Of a DNA stretch of 64,000 nucleotides, positions 47,317-57,008 are shown one piece after another. Under the pieces are notes generated by a model. The model ran no database searches. It was not told the origin of the DNA and worked only from the letters and a program-made list of their open reading frames with translations. Positions within the stretch are counted from its first letter, which is position 1. Each line of letters begins with the position of its first letter. The stretch lies in NCBI RefSeq assembly GCF_000002515.2, contig NC_006042.1, forward strand, positions 2,294,001 to 2,358,000, written 5' to 3'. The position numbers and the translations under genes were made by a program. Source of the stretch: Kluyveromyces lactis (taxonomy: Eukaryota > Ascomycota > Saccharomycetes > Saccharomycetales > Saccharomycetaceae).

Positions 47317-47385
47317 TTGTTGAAAGAGTGAGTTATCTGAGGCAGGTAAAGAGGCTGAGAAAATCAGTCTTAGTCGTGAAACGCA

Positions 47386-49614
47386 ATGGAAACAGCAGAA
47401 GGTGGGGCTTCTTTTGCCGAGTTAATGGATACTGTCAAAGGTACCATAGATAATTTGGTAAACAAAAGAACCTTCTTAAAGGAACAGCAGCCGTTGTATG
47501 AACAGATATTCGATAGGATAAGAGATGCTGACACGAGCGAAGATTCGGAAGAAGAATGGCAGTATGGTGAGGTAGTATTTCAGAATGGTAAGTTTTTCCA
47601 AAATATAGGTTACGATTACTATTTGGAGAAATCTAGGGAAGAATGCCTGGTTTTTATAAAGGTTCGATTGAACTTAATTGCCGAAGCCATTTCACAATTT
47701 GATGAGAAACTGAAAGAGGCACATGGCACATTGCGAAACATGGAGTTACTTCGAGACGGTGCAAAATCTTTGGGAGATACGAATGTTTCTAACAATGATG
47801 ATGACCAGGAAGGTTTCTTTGAGATCAGAGAAGAATTAGACGAAGACGGAAATGTGATACATGCTTCAATGACGCCCGCCAATAAGGTGCATTCGGGCAA
47901 AGGTAATGAAGTCCATAGTGATGAACAACAATTGTCACTGAGTCAGGAACGTCAAAATTGTCTTTCACCAGAGACTGCCTTCAATATTCAGAATGATGAT
48001 CGCTCTTCCGCTTCAGGAACTTCGGAAACTGGCAATAAGACAGGAGAAATCATGGAAGCAGACAAGAGTACCATGCAAATAGCAAAGGAAAACATGTACA
48101 CATTCGATGATTTGGTAGATCAGTTAGATAAATTGGATAATTATGAAGATGGCGAAATCGACGTAAATGACGTAGAATACGATTTTGATGGGTATGATGA
48201 AGAAAGCGACGATAATGAGGAAGATGAAGATTATTCCGTCTCCATAGTTCCTGAAAGAGTTCAGCATTCCTTTATGGAACAAATACAGGCTTTGAGGGCC
48301 AACAAAAAACATGATCTCGTACATACAGAATATCGTAATCATTCCCCTGAGCAAGAAGCTAAGTCCATACTTAAGAAAGGCGGTTCGAAGAAGAAAAGTG
48401 TCAACTTTGCGCCAAAGCTAGACGTCTTTGAAGTGGAAAATGTGAAACAGGAAACCAAATCTAACACATTTAATTTCCCTAGAAACAGCTATATGGAGTC
48501 AGAAATCATCGCATCTGACGGAGAAGATGTTGAATTTGACCCCGATTTGTTCGCGCAGATGATCGGAGCCAAGGAAGCCGACGTATTGCATGAAAAGTAC
48601 CAACCTGGTAGCATCAACGGCTTGAAGGAATCTGAAGAGCCAGCACTCGCCGCACCTCGAAAGAAGCGTATCTCAAGGTTTAAAAAGGAAAAAGCCGCCA
48701 CGGAAAAACGCGAGTTTAATACTAATGATGTTGAAATGTTTGAAAAGGAACCAATTGTAGAGGCTGTGGTAACCGACATAGTTGAGCGTGACGACACATC
48801 ATCGATTTCAGTTGAAAATACTCCGATTAAAACTGGTTCGCCAAACTTTATTCATAAGAAGATGAAGTCCTTACAAAAACCAAAATCGCTGCCAACTAAG
48901 ACACCATCAATAATTCCCACTGAAGAAATGAACAAAGATGACAGCGGTGCTGAGGGCGAACAAAACAACTCGTCAATTGCGGAAGTCATGAAGGAGAAGC
49001 AAGAACTAGTTGAGCCTCATTTCCCTGCGCAAAAGTCTAATGAAATTCATGTCCAGCCAAGAATCGACTTTGCACAATTGGACAACCTTGATGACATGGC
49101 AAGAGCATATCTCCTAGGATTATACGATGACGATGTAGAAGATCCTGGCACAGTATTGCAAGACACTTCTGACTTTGAGGCTTATAACAAGATGGTAGAA
49201 ACTTTGAAGCCTGAATTAAATCAGTTCTTGAAGGAGAATGCAAGCTATGAATATGACATTGAACTGCCACAAAGTGCAGAATCATCACAGAATAACGAGA
49301 GCACTATTATTAACGAAATTAAAGAAAGGGATCCAACGGGCGCTGGAGAACAGCCAGTACAAGACGTTGAGGATCAAATCATATACGCAGAAGTTGAGCG
49401 AGAATATATGGAACATCGTCGTCGAAATATTGAAAGATTCGCGGTCGCATCCACCTCATCATCCTCAAACACCGAGCACACCATGGAACTTGAGTTAAAT
49501 GAAGAGTTAGGTAAAGAACCGATTGATGAATTTGGTAACCCGGTCACGACCAGCCGCTTCAAAGCACAAACGCTTGCTTTGAAGAAACATCATCTATCTC
49601 AACAGCATCCATAA
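47386..49614 (+). CDS. BUD27: Bud27/URI, unconventional prefoldin
   Basis: 742 residues (S. cerevisiae 796). The first ~130 residues form a prefoldin alpha-type coiled coil (PLYEQIFDRIRDADTSEDSE; NLIAEAISQFDEKLKEAH). Acidic low-complexity sequence (~240-290) and the conserved URI box KKSVNFAPKLDVFEVE (~336-351) follow. The tail holds further conserved segments such as DDMARAYLLGLYDDDVEDP. Bud27 is a cytoplasmic chaperone-like factor that helps assemble RNA polymerases I-III through shared subunit Rpb5 and affects TOR-dependent translation. PAC and RRPE motifs upstream fit that role. It corresponds to YFL023W, divergent from EPL1. Confidence 0.94.
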   Translation: METAEGGASFAELMDTVKGTIDNLVNKRTFLKEQQPLYEQIFDRIRDADTSEDSEEEWQYGEVVFQNGKFFQNIGYDYYLEKSREECLVFIKVRLNLIAEAISQFDEKLKEAHGTLRNMELLRDGAKSLGDTNVSNNDDDQEGFFEIREELDEDGNVIHASMTPANKVHSGKGNEVHSDEQQLSLSQERQNCLSPETAFNIQNDDRSSASGTSETGNKTGEIMEADKSTMQIAKENMYTFDDLVDQLDKLDNYEDGEIDVNDVEYDFDGYDEESDDNEEDEDYSVSIVPERVQHSFMEQIQALRANKKHDLVHTEYRNHSPEQEAKSILKKGGSKKKSVNFAPKLDVFEVENVKQETKSNTFNFPRNSYMESEIIASDGEDVEFDPDLFAQMIGAKEADVLHEKYQPGSINGLKESEEPALAAPRKKRISRFKKEKAATEKREFNTNDVEMFEKEPIVEAVVTDIVERDDTSSISVENTPIKTGSPNFIHKKMKSLQKPKSLPTKTPSIIPTEEMNKDDSGAEGEQNNSSIAEVMKEKQELVEPHFPAQKSNEIHVQPRIDFAQLDNLDDMARAYLLGLYDDDVEDPGTVLQDTSDFEAYNKMVETLKPELNQFLKENASYEYDIELPQSAESSQNNESTIINEIKERDPTGAGEQPVQDVEDQIIYAEVEREYMEHRRRNIERFAVASTSSSSNTEHTMELELNEELGKEPIDEFGNPVTTSRFKAQTLALKKHHLSQQHP

Positions 49615-51058
49615 TATCTGGTATGTAGATATTTCTGTAAAAACTTTGCACGTGATATGAGTTGATAGTTCTGGATTACTTTTAGAGAAGTTTACCACAA
49701 TTGGTGCCTCTCAATGAAAAGGTGCTCGGACCTTCTTAACACATTTTTTGGGCGGAAAGAAGTTCCATTTTGAACATTTTTACACAGTTACATTGAAATA
49801 GCCAAAAAAAAAAAAAAAACGTGACACTCAGCAGCCCGTTCCTGATTCTTGGTTATCTACATTTTCTTCTGTAACTGAGGAATAAAAACCTTGTCTCGAA
49901 CTACAGAAAATAACGCAGCGTGTTTAAGACAGGTCTGAAGTTTATTTTATACAGAAAATCGAAAAACTCCACAATCAGTCACATCACGTGATTATTCCTG
50001 TATATCAAAAACTGAACAGCTTTACAAAACGAAATCACTGTCATTGGTTCGTTTCCTAGCGGACAGTTGCTTGCTCCCTCTGGTACGCATACTAACAGTT
50101 TGATATCAGAGAGCTGTATTGGTATATCAACTCAAGTGTCAACTACATCAATCAGGTAATGATGTAACTGTGTCAGTTAAATCCCATCAGCCGCATGACA
50201 TGAAAAAGCCATTTAGCGGTAGGTAAGCCATATCCTATGGACTGAATAGAAACCTCCCGTCATTACCAACCCGCTTGGAAAAGATTTGTAAAATGATTCC
50301 TACTCGTCTCATTTCAGGTGATTTCTCTTTCCCAAGTTGCGTATTTCCTGGTGTCTCAGAATGACTCTCTTTTTTTTTTTTTTTTTTTTGGTCAATAGGA
50401 TAGTTGTACTTCGATTTCAATGTTTATTTTTCATTCTTTCGTGCATGAAACTTCCTTCCGATGAAGTTCCCCATTCAATACGCCCTGCGCCGTCACGCTC
50501 CAAAATGTGTGATTTGTAATGTGCACTTGACTGTATACTCTGCAATCGTTTGCCTCGACTTGTGTCCTGCACTAGTTTCTCTATTCTATTCCACTCAGAT
50601 TATCAGAAAAACCCAAAATTAAACAGAAACAAGAAGGAAAGAAGTATCATATCAATTTTCTGTGTAATGTAAAAATGTGTCTTCCTCTGGGGTTTTGGAA
50701 CCTTTGAGACATTACATGTTTGCAGATTGAACACCTTTCTTGTTATAAATAGCAGATGTAGAAATTATTCACGACACCAAAGATATGTAAACAGATGAAT
50801 TATGTTACATATAATGCTGGTACGGGAACTCTCATGGCTCTTTCATCTTTTATGCTTGCACATAAGTTAATGGTCAATAGCAAATAAGCAGCTAGAGTTC
50901 AAATCCATCTTAATAGCAACACTAAAGAAGACTAGGCATCCATTCAATAATCAGCATTAGGAAGAGATACATCCAAGTGCACCCACCAGGTATTTTTTTT
51001 TTTTGATATTCCTTTCCGCTTCATATTATACCGACACAAATCTTAGATAGATATTCAT
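49615..51058. other. Long intergenic region BUD27 - GCR1_C gene (1.44 kb)
   Basis: The largest gap in the window. It has two CACGTGA boxes (49649-49655 and 49985-49991), an A-rich run (49803-49818), a 20-T run (50370-50389) and T-rich sequence just before the next gene (50991-51004). No tRNA A/B boxes, snoRNA C/D pairs or protein frames with support were found. A long regulatory region for the GCR1_C factor is the likeliest reading. Confidence 0.5.
49984..49991. promoter_or_regulatory. Cbf1-type E-box in the BUD27 - GCR1_C interval
   Basis: ATCACGTGAT (49983-49992), the third copy of this 10-base palindrome in the window; a second CACGTGA lies at 49649. Confidence 0.45.
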
Positions 51059-52723
51059 ATGAACAAGTTGATAATAGATCCTAAACTGAAGGCATTGATG
51101 GATCCAGATTTTGTTTATGATTCCGATGAGAATCTGAACGTGGACCAGGGTGAAACCGTGCATGACCACGATCCATTGCAGGATTTTGACCTCAGTAGAA
51201 AGTACGATGCGGCTGTGGCGGGCGCGATATCGAGGGTATCCTCTCCGTTAGGAGATTGCGACGGTCACGTGACAGGGTCGTCTCCGATCATGGATGGTAG
51301 TAGACATTCACTTCTGCATAAGCATGATCATGGTAGTGGTCATGGTTACAGTCACGATCGTAGGCATAGTCTCGTAGACGTTCACGGACATAGTCATGGA
51401 ACCCATGCTACGGTAGAGCCTGATCCGGATGAACGCTACCTAAACGATAATGGGACTTTCCACTACACCAGTCAATTCCAGGCAAGAACACACGCTGACA
51501 AATTCGACTTTTACCAGGGCCCAAAGGAGCACTTCCATGGTGCGGTGAACAAATCCTTAAGTCTAAGAAATGCAGCAGTGTTTGACGAAGGTGAGTCTAA
51601 CTCAACTTCAATCATCACAGATCAGCATCATGCTCTCAATGAATCGACGGTAAGCGGATCATTCATTCATCAAAATGATGCACATCACATACAGAACCAT
51701 GGGCATCTGGACTCTCATTCAACGACTAGCAAGAAATCTTTTTTTGATGATGAAAGAGGATATAATGACGGAAATGATAACTTTACGGGAAACAATGGCG
51801 ATAGATACGAAAATGGAGGTGAAGATGAAAGCTTAGAAAGTGATGAATATGATTCTGCAAGTGACGTCTCAGAGGAATATGAGTCTCAGTTACATAACCT
51901 CTTCCATAAGATAACTAAGTTTAAAAGCGATTTCCACCAGCTGATCACAAAATTAGATGAGGCATCTCTGGAATCCGCAAAGGCAAGACAGCATTATCTA
52001 AATGACATCAGTATCAGAGAAAACATGTTCATGTCTGCAACGACGAATGTGCTTCTAGATACGGTATCAAAACTTCTTCCACGTAAACGAACCTCAAATG
52101 GAATCAACAACGGAAAAAGCCGTGGATCAATGTATTCTAATCATCCCTTATCGTCGGATGCTAACAGACTTCACGGTAAGACAAACAGTAACGGTACTGC
52201 TGAAGCAACAAAAAATTCAAACCCCCACTCCAACAATGAATCAATGAGCGCACTGTACAACGCATCCCTGGAAAATGATCCATGTTCTAAGCTACCTAAC
52301 TTTGGTGTAATATTAATCAAATCTCCCACAAATGTTGAACAATTGTGGAGTGAATATACCAAACTGCCATCGGACTCCAATATGAAAGCATTGCTTAAAT
52401 TGATGCTTCAGCAACAAAATAAAGATACCATTAAGAAATCGGATATTGCATTAATGAAACAAAGGAAAACGACCATCCAAGAACTAGAGAGAAAATGTGG
52501 ATCTTCATGGAGAAATAGCGATAAAAACTTTTCGAGACAAATTAACCGCAGGAAGAAAATCTGGGGTTGCATTGAACAAGGTTTGAAAGACGGGTTATCC
52601 CTACAGACTTGTTTCCCCATTCTTGACAAATACGTTGAAGAAAGGGGGAAAGGTTTGTCTTGGTATTATAATGGTGTTCCTTTCAAGTTAGCGGATCTAG
52701 CACCTTCTTATAGCACCGAATAA
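51059..52723 (+). CDS. His-rich transcription factor with GCR1_C-type DNA-binding domain
   Basis: 554 residues. The C-terminal ~130 residues (from ~420) match the GCR1_C domain of Gcr1, Hot1 and Msn1: FGVILIKSPTNVEQLWSEYT, then TIQELERKCGSSWRN and the basic NRRKKIWGCIEQGLKDGLSL. Compared with Msn1 there is an insertion of ~35 residues between the WSEYT helix and the TIQELE helix. A short coiled coil (~275-320) precedes it, as in Msn1. The N-terminal region is very rich in histidine (KHDHGSGHGYSHDRRHS; VHGHSHGTH; DAHHIQNHGHLDSHS), which is not usual in this family and hints at metal or pH response. It has no obvious syntenic S. cerevisiae partner. Target genes cannot be inferred. Confidence 0.75.
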   Translation: MNKLIIDPKLKALMDPDFVYDSDENLNVDQGETVHDHDPLQDFDLSRKYDAAVAGAISRVSSPLGDCDGHVTGSSPIMDGSRHSLLHKHDHGSGHGYSHDRRHSLVDVHGHSHGTHATVEPDPDERYLNDNGTFHYTSQFQARTHADKFDFYQGPKEHFHGAVNKSLSLRNAAVFDEGESNSTSIITDQHHALNESTVSGSFIHQNDAHHIQNHGHLDSHSTTSKKSFFDDERGYNDGNDNFTGNNGDRYENGGEDESLESDEYDSASDVSEEYESQLHNLFHKITKFKSDFHQLITKLDEASLESAKARQHYLNDISIRENMFMSATTNVLLDTVSKLLPRKRTSNGINNGKSRGSMYSNHPLSSDANRLHGKTNSNGTAEATKNSNPHSNNESMSALYNASLENDPCSKLPNFGVILIKSPTNVEQLWSEYTKLPSDSNMKALLKLMLQQQNKDTIKKSDIALMKQRKTTIQELERKCGSSWRNSDKNFSRQINRRKKIWGCIEQGLKDGLSLQTCFPILDKYVEERGKGLSWYYNGVPFKLADLAPSYSTE

Positions 52724-53142
52724 GTGCAGAACCGCCGTCTCATATATTCAATTCCTTTAAATACATATTCTTTACATAATAAACAATTCTCCACATATAT
52801 GCGCCTACGAATATACAATTATTTGCAATCAATTGAGAAATTGTTATCTTTCCAATTATCCTTCATGGAGATTCGGTATGTTTTTTTACTATTTATCGGC
52901 GACTGGACGTAATTATCTGTGAAAAACTGCGTCGGTTAGACCCTAACATATTATCCTTTTTCACAATTCCACGCAGGTACCAAACCAAAAAAAAAAAAAA
53001 TACTTAGCGAGATTATGTTCTAAAAAAAATTGTCATCAGTCATCTGACAGTTTTGACCCTCAACACAAAACAATTTGTATGCCAGGTATAGACAGGGGTT
53101 TATCCAAGCAGGTCGAAGTGCAAAGAGTGGAGAGGCCCGACA
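52724..53142. other. Intergenic GCR1_C gene - PAM1/SVL3-like gene
   Basis: 419 bases between co-directional genes, with an A-rich run (52987-53000). Nothing else was recognised. Confidence 0.5.
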
Positions 53143-55122
53143 ATGGACCAATTAGTTTGTCTTATTGTTGGTGATACACCTAGTACTCTGTTGTTGTCTT
53201 GGAGACTTAGTGTGTCAAATTGTTTTACTATATTCGTTTCAGGTTCCTTACCTGGCGATGGAATAATATCGTGGAAATCCACTAAATCAAGCTCTGGCTC
53301 CTATAAGCCGAATGTTACCGTTAATGATTTTGTAGCTCTTTCCAAGGTTTACAAGACCGGCAAAATTGATATCATTATTATATCCAGTCAATCGATATCC
53401 CAATTCAACAATCAATTGAGATCTTTGGAAAGATTTATTCACGATGACATAACCATAATAATAGACAGTAATTTCGCAGTGGAGCTCGAGATTTTGAGTT
53501 TGGCTAAGTACCCAAATGCTACTACAATATCCGTTGTTACGGATGCTGAGGTGAAGCGACTTTCTGTTGGATCGTATTTATTGATGAGTGAATCAACTTC
53601 GTTTAAATTCGGGATTTCTTATGACTGCGACACTAAAGAAAAAGTTCTTAAAGAGAACGTAAACAGGTACAATAATTATTCACAAGATTATGGAAGTAAC
53701 TTCAAGGTCTTGCTTGAGGTTTTGCGGAGAGGAGACAATATGAGTTCTGTCGATGTTATTTTGGCAGAAAATAACGTGTTTGGACTTTTGGTATGGGAGT
53801 GGTTGATACCTAAAATTTCGCTGAATATTTTAGCAATAGTATTTGAACACGATTCATATGATGACCTATTGGAAAATGATTCGAATGCAAAAGTATTCAG
53901 ACAGTTAGTTCAAGAGTTGATGGATATATATTTTAAGCAAACTAATGGGGGGATAATCAGATCTTACATTTCAAATGACCAAAAAAAACCAGAGTATAAT
54001 GCTGTAGTACAGCGGTTAAAAAATAGACAAAGGAGTTTAGAAAGGTCAGTTGGAAATAAATATCCGCATTGCTTGACAATAAATTATGAAGCATACTGTT
54101 TTTATAATGAAATTGCGTATCCATCTTCATTATTGTTCGAACAGTGCATTAATCTAGCAGACAAATATGATTGTGGTAGCAGTAACTTGACCTTTTTATC
54201 AAGTCTTTATTGCAGGCAACCGAACCATGGTGGCACACCACTGAAAAATGAACACCCATTAGGGTCCAAAAAAACAAGCTTTCTGCGTGGAAAGAAGACA
54301 ATAGTTAATTTCGAACAGAGGAGTTTATCCACAGACTATTCTCAAATTACTAAAGGAAGACCAAAAAAGGTGAAAGTAAAAGGAAAACAAAAATCTTCCA
54401 AAAGTACTTTGAAAGTGACATCAAAATATGATCTTAAATCGCCAGACTTGCAATTGCCACAGGATATACAAGAAATGTATCTCGGATGTGACTCCATAAA
54501 TTTCTCATTGCCTTTGACTCCGAAAATGATAGATATTCAATTCGATACCACATCTGATGATCTTCAAGAAAGTTCGGCTTCAGACGTGGACTCGGATGAA
54601 TCAATTTCAGTTCATCCCCGCAGAGAAAGGATGTTATCTCAAAGGAGTTTAATAAGGGTATCGGCAAACTCAAATATGCATGAAGACGACAATATTGACC
54701 CTAGCTTAAAATTGCCTTTATTTAAAGGTTTCAAAGGTGCTGTACAGAGACCCATGACAACCGGTAGATTGGAAATGACAGATTTGGAATGGCAGCTTCG
54801 TAATGGTTATGCAGACTTACCGAAGCAAATGCTACGAGCCACAAAGGATGAACTCAAAAATAATGGTGCGATAAGACATCAATCGCTAGCTGGACAATAC
54901 TGGAAGCTGATCAAGCAGCAACACATAAATAATGGGCAACTAGCTCGACCTATTACCAGCCAGGAAGACATTCTTAGGTTTCATTGCGAAACATTAACAA
55001 AATCACAAGTACATCTTTCCACTACTACTAATCGATATGGAGATTTGGATTTTAGTGACAACATATTTGAGCATTGGAAACAACGGAAAGGTAGTCTGTA
55101 TAGATTACTATCTGACAGGTGA
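53143..55122 (+). CDS. Pam1/Svl3-like protein with ketopantoate-reductase-type fold
   Basis: 659 residues. The N-terminus opens with a nucleotide-binding-like beta strand and helix (LVCLIVGDTPSTLLLSWRLS), and residues ~60-150 and ~215-350 follow the ApbA/ketopantoate-reductase layout seen in fungal Svl3/Pam1 proteins, although the canonical GxGxxG is not present, so cofactor binding is doubtful. From ~390 on the sequence is hydrophilic, basic and then Ser/Asp-rich. A conserved-looking tail contains MTDLEWQLRNGYADLPKQML. S. cerevisiae Pam1 and Svl3 localise to bud tip and neck; Pam1 was found as a multicopy suppressor of PP2A loss. The call rests on fold pattern only; it is shorter than those (~830) and not syntenic as far as I can tell. 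Confidence 0.5.
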   Translation: MDQLVCLIVGDTPSTLLLSWRLSVSNCFTIFVSGSLPGDGIISWKSTKSSSGSYKPNVTVNDFVALSKVYKTGKIDIIIISSQSISQFNNQLRSLERFIHDDITIIIDSNFAVELEILSLAKYPNATTISVVTDAEVKRLSVGSYLLMSESTSFKFGISYDCDTKEKVLKENVNRYNNYSQDYGSNFKVLLEVLRRGDNMSSVDVILAENNVFGLLVWEWLIPKISLNILAIVFEHDSYDDLLENDSNAKVFRQLVQELMDIYFKQTNGGIIRSYISNDQKKPEYNAVVQRLKNRQRSLERSVGNKYPHCLTINYEAYCFYNEIAYPSSLLFEQCINLADKYDCGSSNLTFLSSLYCRQPNHGGTPLKNEHPLGSKKTSFLRGKKTIVNFEQRSLSTDYSQITKGRPKKVKVKGKQKSSKSTLKVTSKYDLKSPDLQLPQDIQEMYLGCDSINFSLPLTPKMIDIQFDTTSDDLQESSASDVDSDESISVHPRRERMLSQRSLIRVSANSNMHEDDNIDPSLKLPLFKGFKGAVQRPMTTGRLEMTDLEWQLRNGYADLPKQMLRATKDELKNNGAIRHQSLAGQYWKLIKQQHINNGQLARPITSQEDILRFHCETLTKSQVHLSTTTNRYGDLDFSDNIFEHWKQRKGSLYRLLSDR

Positions 55123-55191
55123 TTTGAAGATATGAAGCGCATATATAGATTTTATAAACTACCAAAAGCAATTTAGAACAATCAAGGAAAA

Positions 55192-56691
55192 TCATTCATA
55201 CAAATCTTCATCTAACCTAGCGGCAGGGTTCGATTCAATGAAATCCAAAGAAACCTTGTGACCCAAAAGCTCTCTAATATTTTGAACCTTGTATTTAATC
55301 ATTGTAGGTCTCTCTAAAGACAAACCCCAACCCAGAACTCTCATATCCTTTGGAAGGCCCATGGATTCCAACATTTCTGGTCTGAACATACCGGAGTTAC
55401 CAATCTCAACCCATTTGCCTAACCCTTCATGCCATGAATAAATTTCCAATGAAGGTTCCGTGTATGGGTTATAGGTTGGTTTGAAACGCAACCCCGTAAC
55501 ACCCATCTTAGCGAAGAAGTCTTCCATGAATTGGATTAAGTCACCCAACGTTATATTGTAATCAGCTAAAACACCTTCAACTTGGTGGAATTCGGCTAAA
55601 TGTGTAGCGTCAACAGCTTCATTACGGAAGACACGGTCTATCGAGAATAATCTGGTTGGTTTTGGATCTTTGGCCAACTTATGAAGCATAGCAGCAGATA
55701 TTGCTGTAGTATGTGTTCTAAGAACCAATCTTTGGCACTCTTCCTCCTTCCAGTTGTAACGGTAACCAATCGAATCAAATTTACCATTCTCGTGTACAGC
55801 TTTGATGTTGGCGATATATTCTCTATCATCTGGCATATCGCATTTGATTGGGTCCTTCAAGTAAAATGTATCTTGCAAATCACGAGCTGGATGTTGTTGT
55901 GGAACGTATAATGTGTCAAAGTTCCAGAATCCTGATTCTACGTATTGGTTTGATGGCATTTCAGTGAAACCCATAGAGAAGAAAATTTGTCTGAATTCCT
56001 CTCTGACCTTGTTCAAAGGATGCAGAGCACCGGATTGTGGATCGATACCTTGAGAGTTGAAATTGAACTCTTTGAACCTTAGATCCTTATATGAACCTGT
56101 GGCTACCATTTCAGCGGTAATCTCAGTCTCCAGCTTAGTCAAATCGGTAGAGAATTCCTTGCCCTTGACAACGCTGAATGTAGTTTCCTTTCTTGGGGTG
56201 ATTAACTTTCTCTTCTTTAGATCAGCAACTTCTTTATCACTGATACCAGAAAGTTCGTTATTCTTAATCTTTTCCAATTGTTCCTTGGTTTGATCTTTCA
56301 CTTGGGAGACATCTGCAATTTTGTCACTAACTTTCAATTCATTTTCTGGTGTCTTTACAATCCATCCGTTCTTGAAGGCTCTAGCTTGACCAACCTTCCC
56401 GTCGGCGCCTAGATGACTGGCAACATCTTTGATTTGCAATTTTCCAAACTGATCAATCAATTTCAAGAGTTTCACTTCATGAGAACCATCGGCCACGATC
56501 GCATTACCTTCTTTAGTTAAACTGTAGAAAATGGTATCTTTCTTTGAGAAATCGATCTTTTCATGGGATTTCAAAGAATTCAAATAAGCAGCCATGGTTT
56601 GAGAATCGATACTGGGGTACAGCTCAGAGGTTGAGTCAATTTGACCCAACTTTTCGACTTTCTGTAAAATTTCCAATTGAATATCAGACAT
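55192..56691 (-). CDS. FRS2: Phenylalanyl-tRNA synthetase alpha chain, cytoplasmic
   Basis: 499 residues (S. cerevisiae Frs2 503). The N-terminal ~150 residues are winged-helix tRNA-binding modules (DIQLEILQKVEKLGQIDSTS). The class II catalytic core follows: motif 1 region HPLNKVREEFRQIFFSMGF, motif 2 RVFRNEAVDATHLAEFHQVE and motif 3 GWGLSLERPTMIKY. With Frs1 it forms the alpha2-beta2 enzyme charging tRNA-Phe. No presequence is seen, so it is the cytosolic enzyme, not Msf1. The gene is convergent with the PAM1/SVL3-like gene (69 bp gap). It corresponds to YFL022C between BUD27 and GAT1. Confidence 0.97.
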   Translation of the reverse strand: MSDIQLEILQKVEKLGQIDSTSELYPSIDSQTMAAYLNSLKSHEKIDFSKKDTIFYSLTKEGNAIVADGSHEVKLLKLIDQFGKLQIKDVASHLGADGKVGQARAFKNGWIVKTPENELKVSDKIADVSQVKDQTKEQLEKIKNNELSGISDKEVADLKKRKLITPRKETTFSVVKGKEFSTDLTKLETEITAEMVATGSYKDLRFKEFNFNSQGIDPQSGALHPLNKVREEFRQIFFSMGFTEMPSNQYVESGFWNFDTLYVPQQHPARDLQDTFYLKDPIKCDMPDDREYIANIKAVHENGKFDSIGYRYNWKEEECQRLVLRTHTTAISAAMLHKLAKDPKPTRLFSIDRVFRNEAVDATHLAEFHQVEGVLADYNITLGDLIQFMEDFFAKMGVTGLRFKPTYNPYTEPSLEIYSWHEGLGKWVEIGNSGMFRPEMLESMGLPKDMRVLGWGLSLERPTMIKYKVQNIRELLGHKVSLDFIESNPAARLDEDLYE

Positions 56692-57008
56692 CGTGCAATG
56701 AGTATTAATTGAATATGGTAACGGATGATATCTTTAATACAGAATCACTACTGTATCAAACGTTTACGCTGAATTACCACGACAACGTTATGCCAGAATC
56801 TGCCTTAGACGAGTCAAGCTTTGACGTGCCCATCAAGTTTGTTGTATTTGATGTTCGAACAGAATCTGATTTTTGTTCTGTACAATTAAATTTTTCACTA
56901 GAGTGAAAAAGACCTGTAGTAGTGACAGACGTTCAAAATGATATCACGTGAGTCAGTTTGCATTCCTATATTGTAATGTAATGTTACGTACATATAGCTT
57001 CATTATAA
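56692..57008. other. Intergenic: FRS2 promoter / IES3 3' end, with a small open frame
   Basis: 317 bases. A TCACGTGA box lies at 56944-56951. A 63-codon ATG-started plus-strand frame (56715-56906) begins 24 bp from the FRS2 start in the opposite direction; its composition is protein-like but unrecognised, and it is described under findings rather than called. Confidence 0.5.
56944..56951. promoter_or_regulatory. Cbf1-type E-box upstream of FRS2
   Basis: ATCACGTGAG at 253 bp upstream of the FRS2 ATG. Confidence 0.45.

Larger units (their letters stand above)
46632..47385. other. Divergent promoter EPL1 / BUD27
   Basis: 754 bases. It contains near-direct repeats GGGGCCCAAATTT (46781-46793) and GGGGCCAAATTTT (46811-46823) on the EPL1 side, and an RRPE (47123-47133), a TCACGTGA box (47197-47204) and a PAC motif (47307-47316) on the BUD27 side. 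A 78-codon frame at 46729-46965 is unrecognised and probably chance. Confidence 0.65.

Noticed and set aside
50870-50910. GAGTTCAAATCC resembling a tRNA B box
   Set aside because: No A box, acceptor stem or cloverleaf can be built around it.
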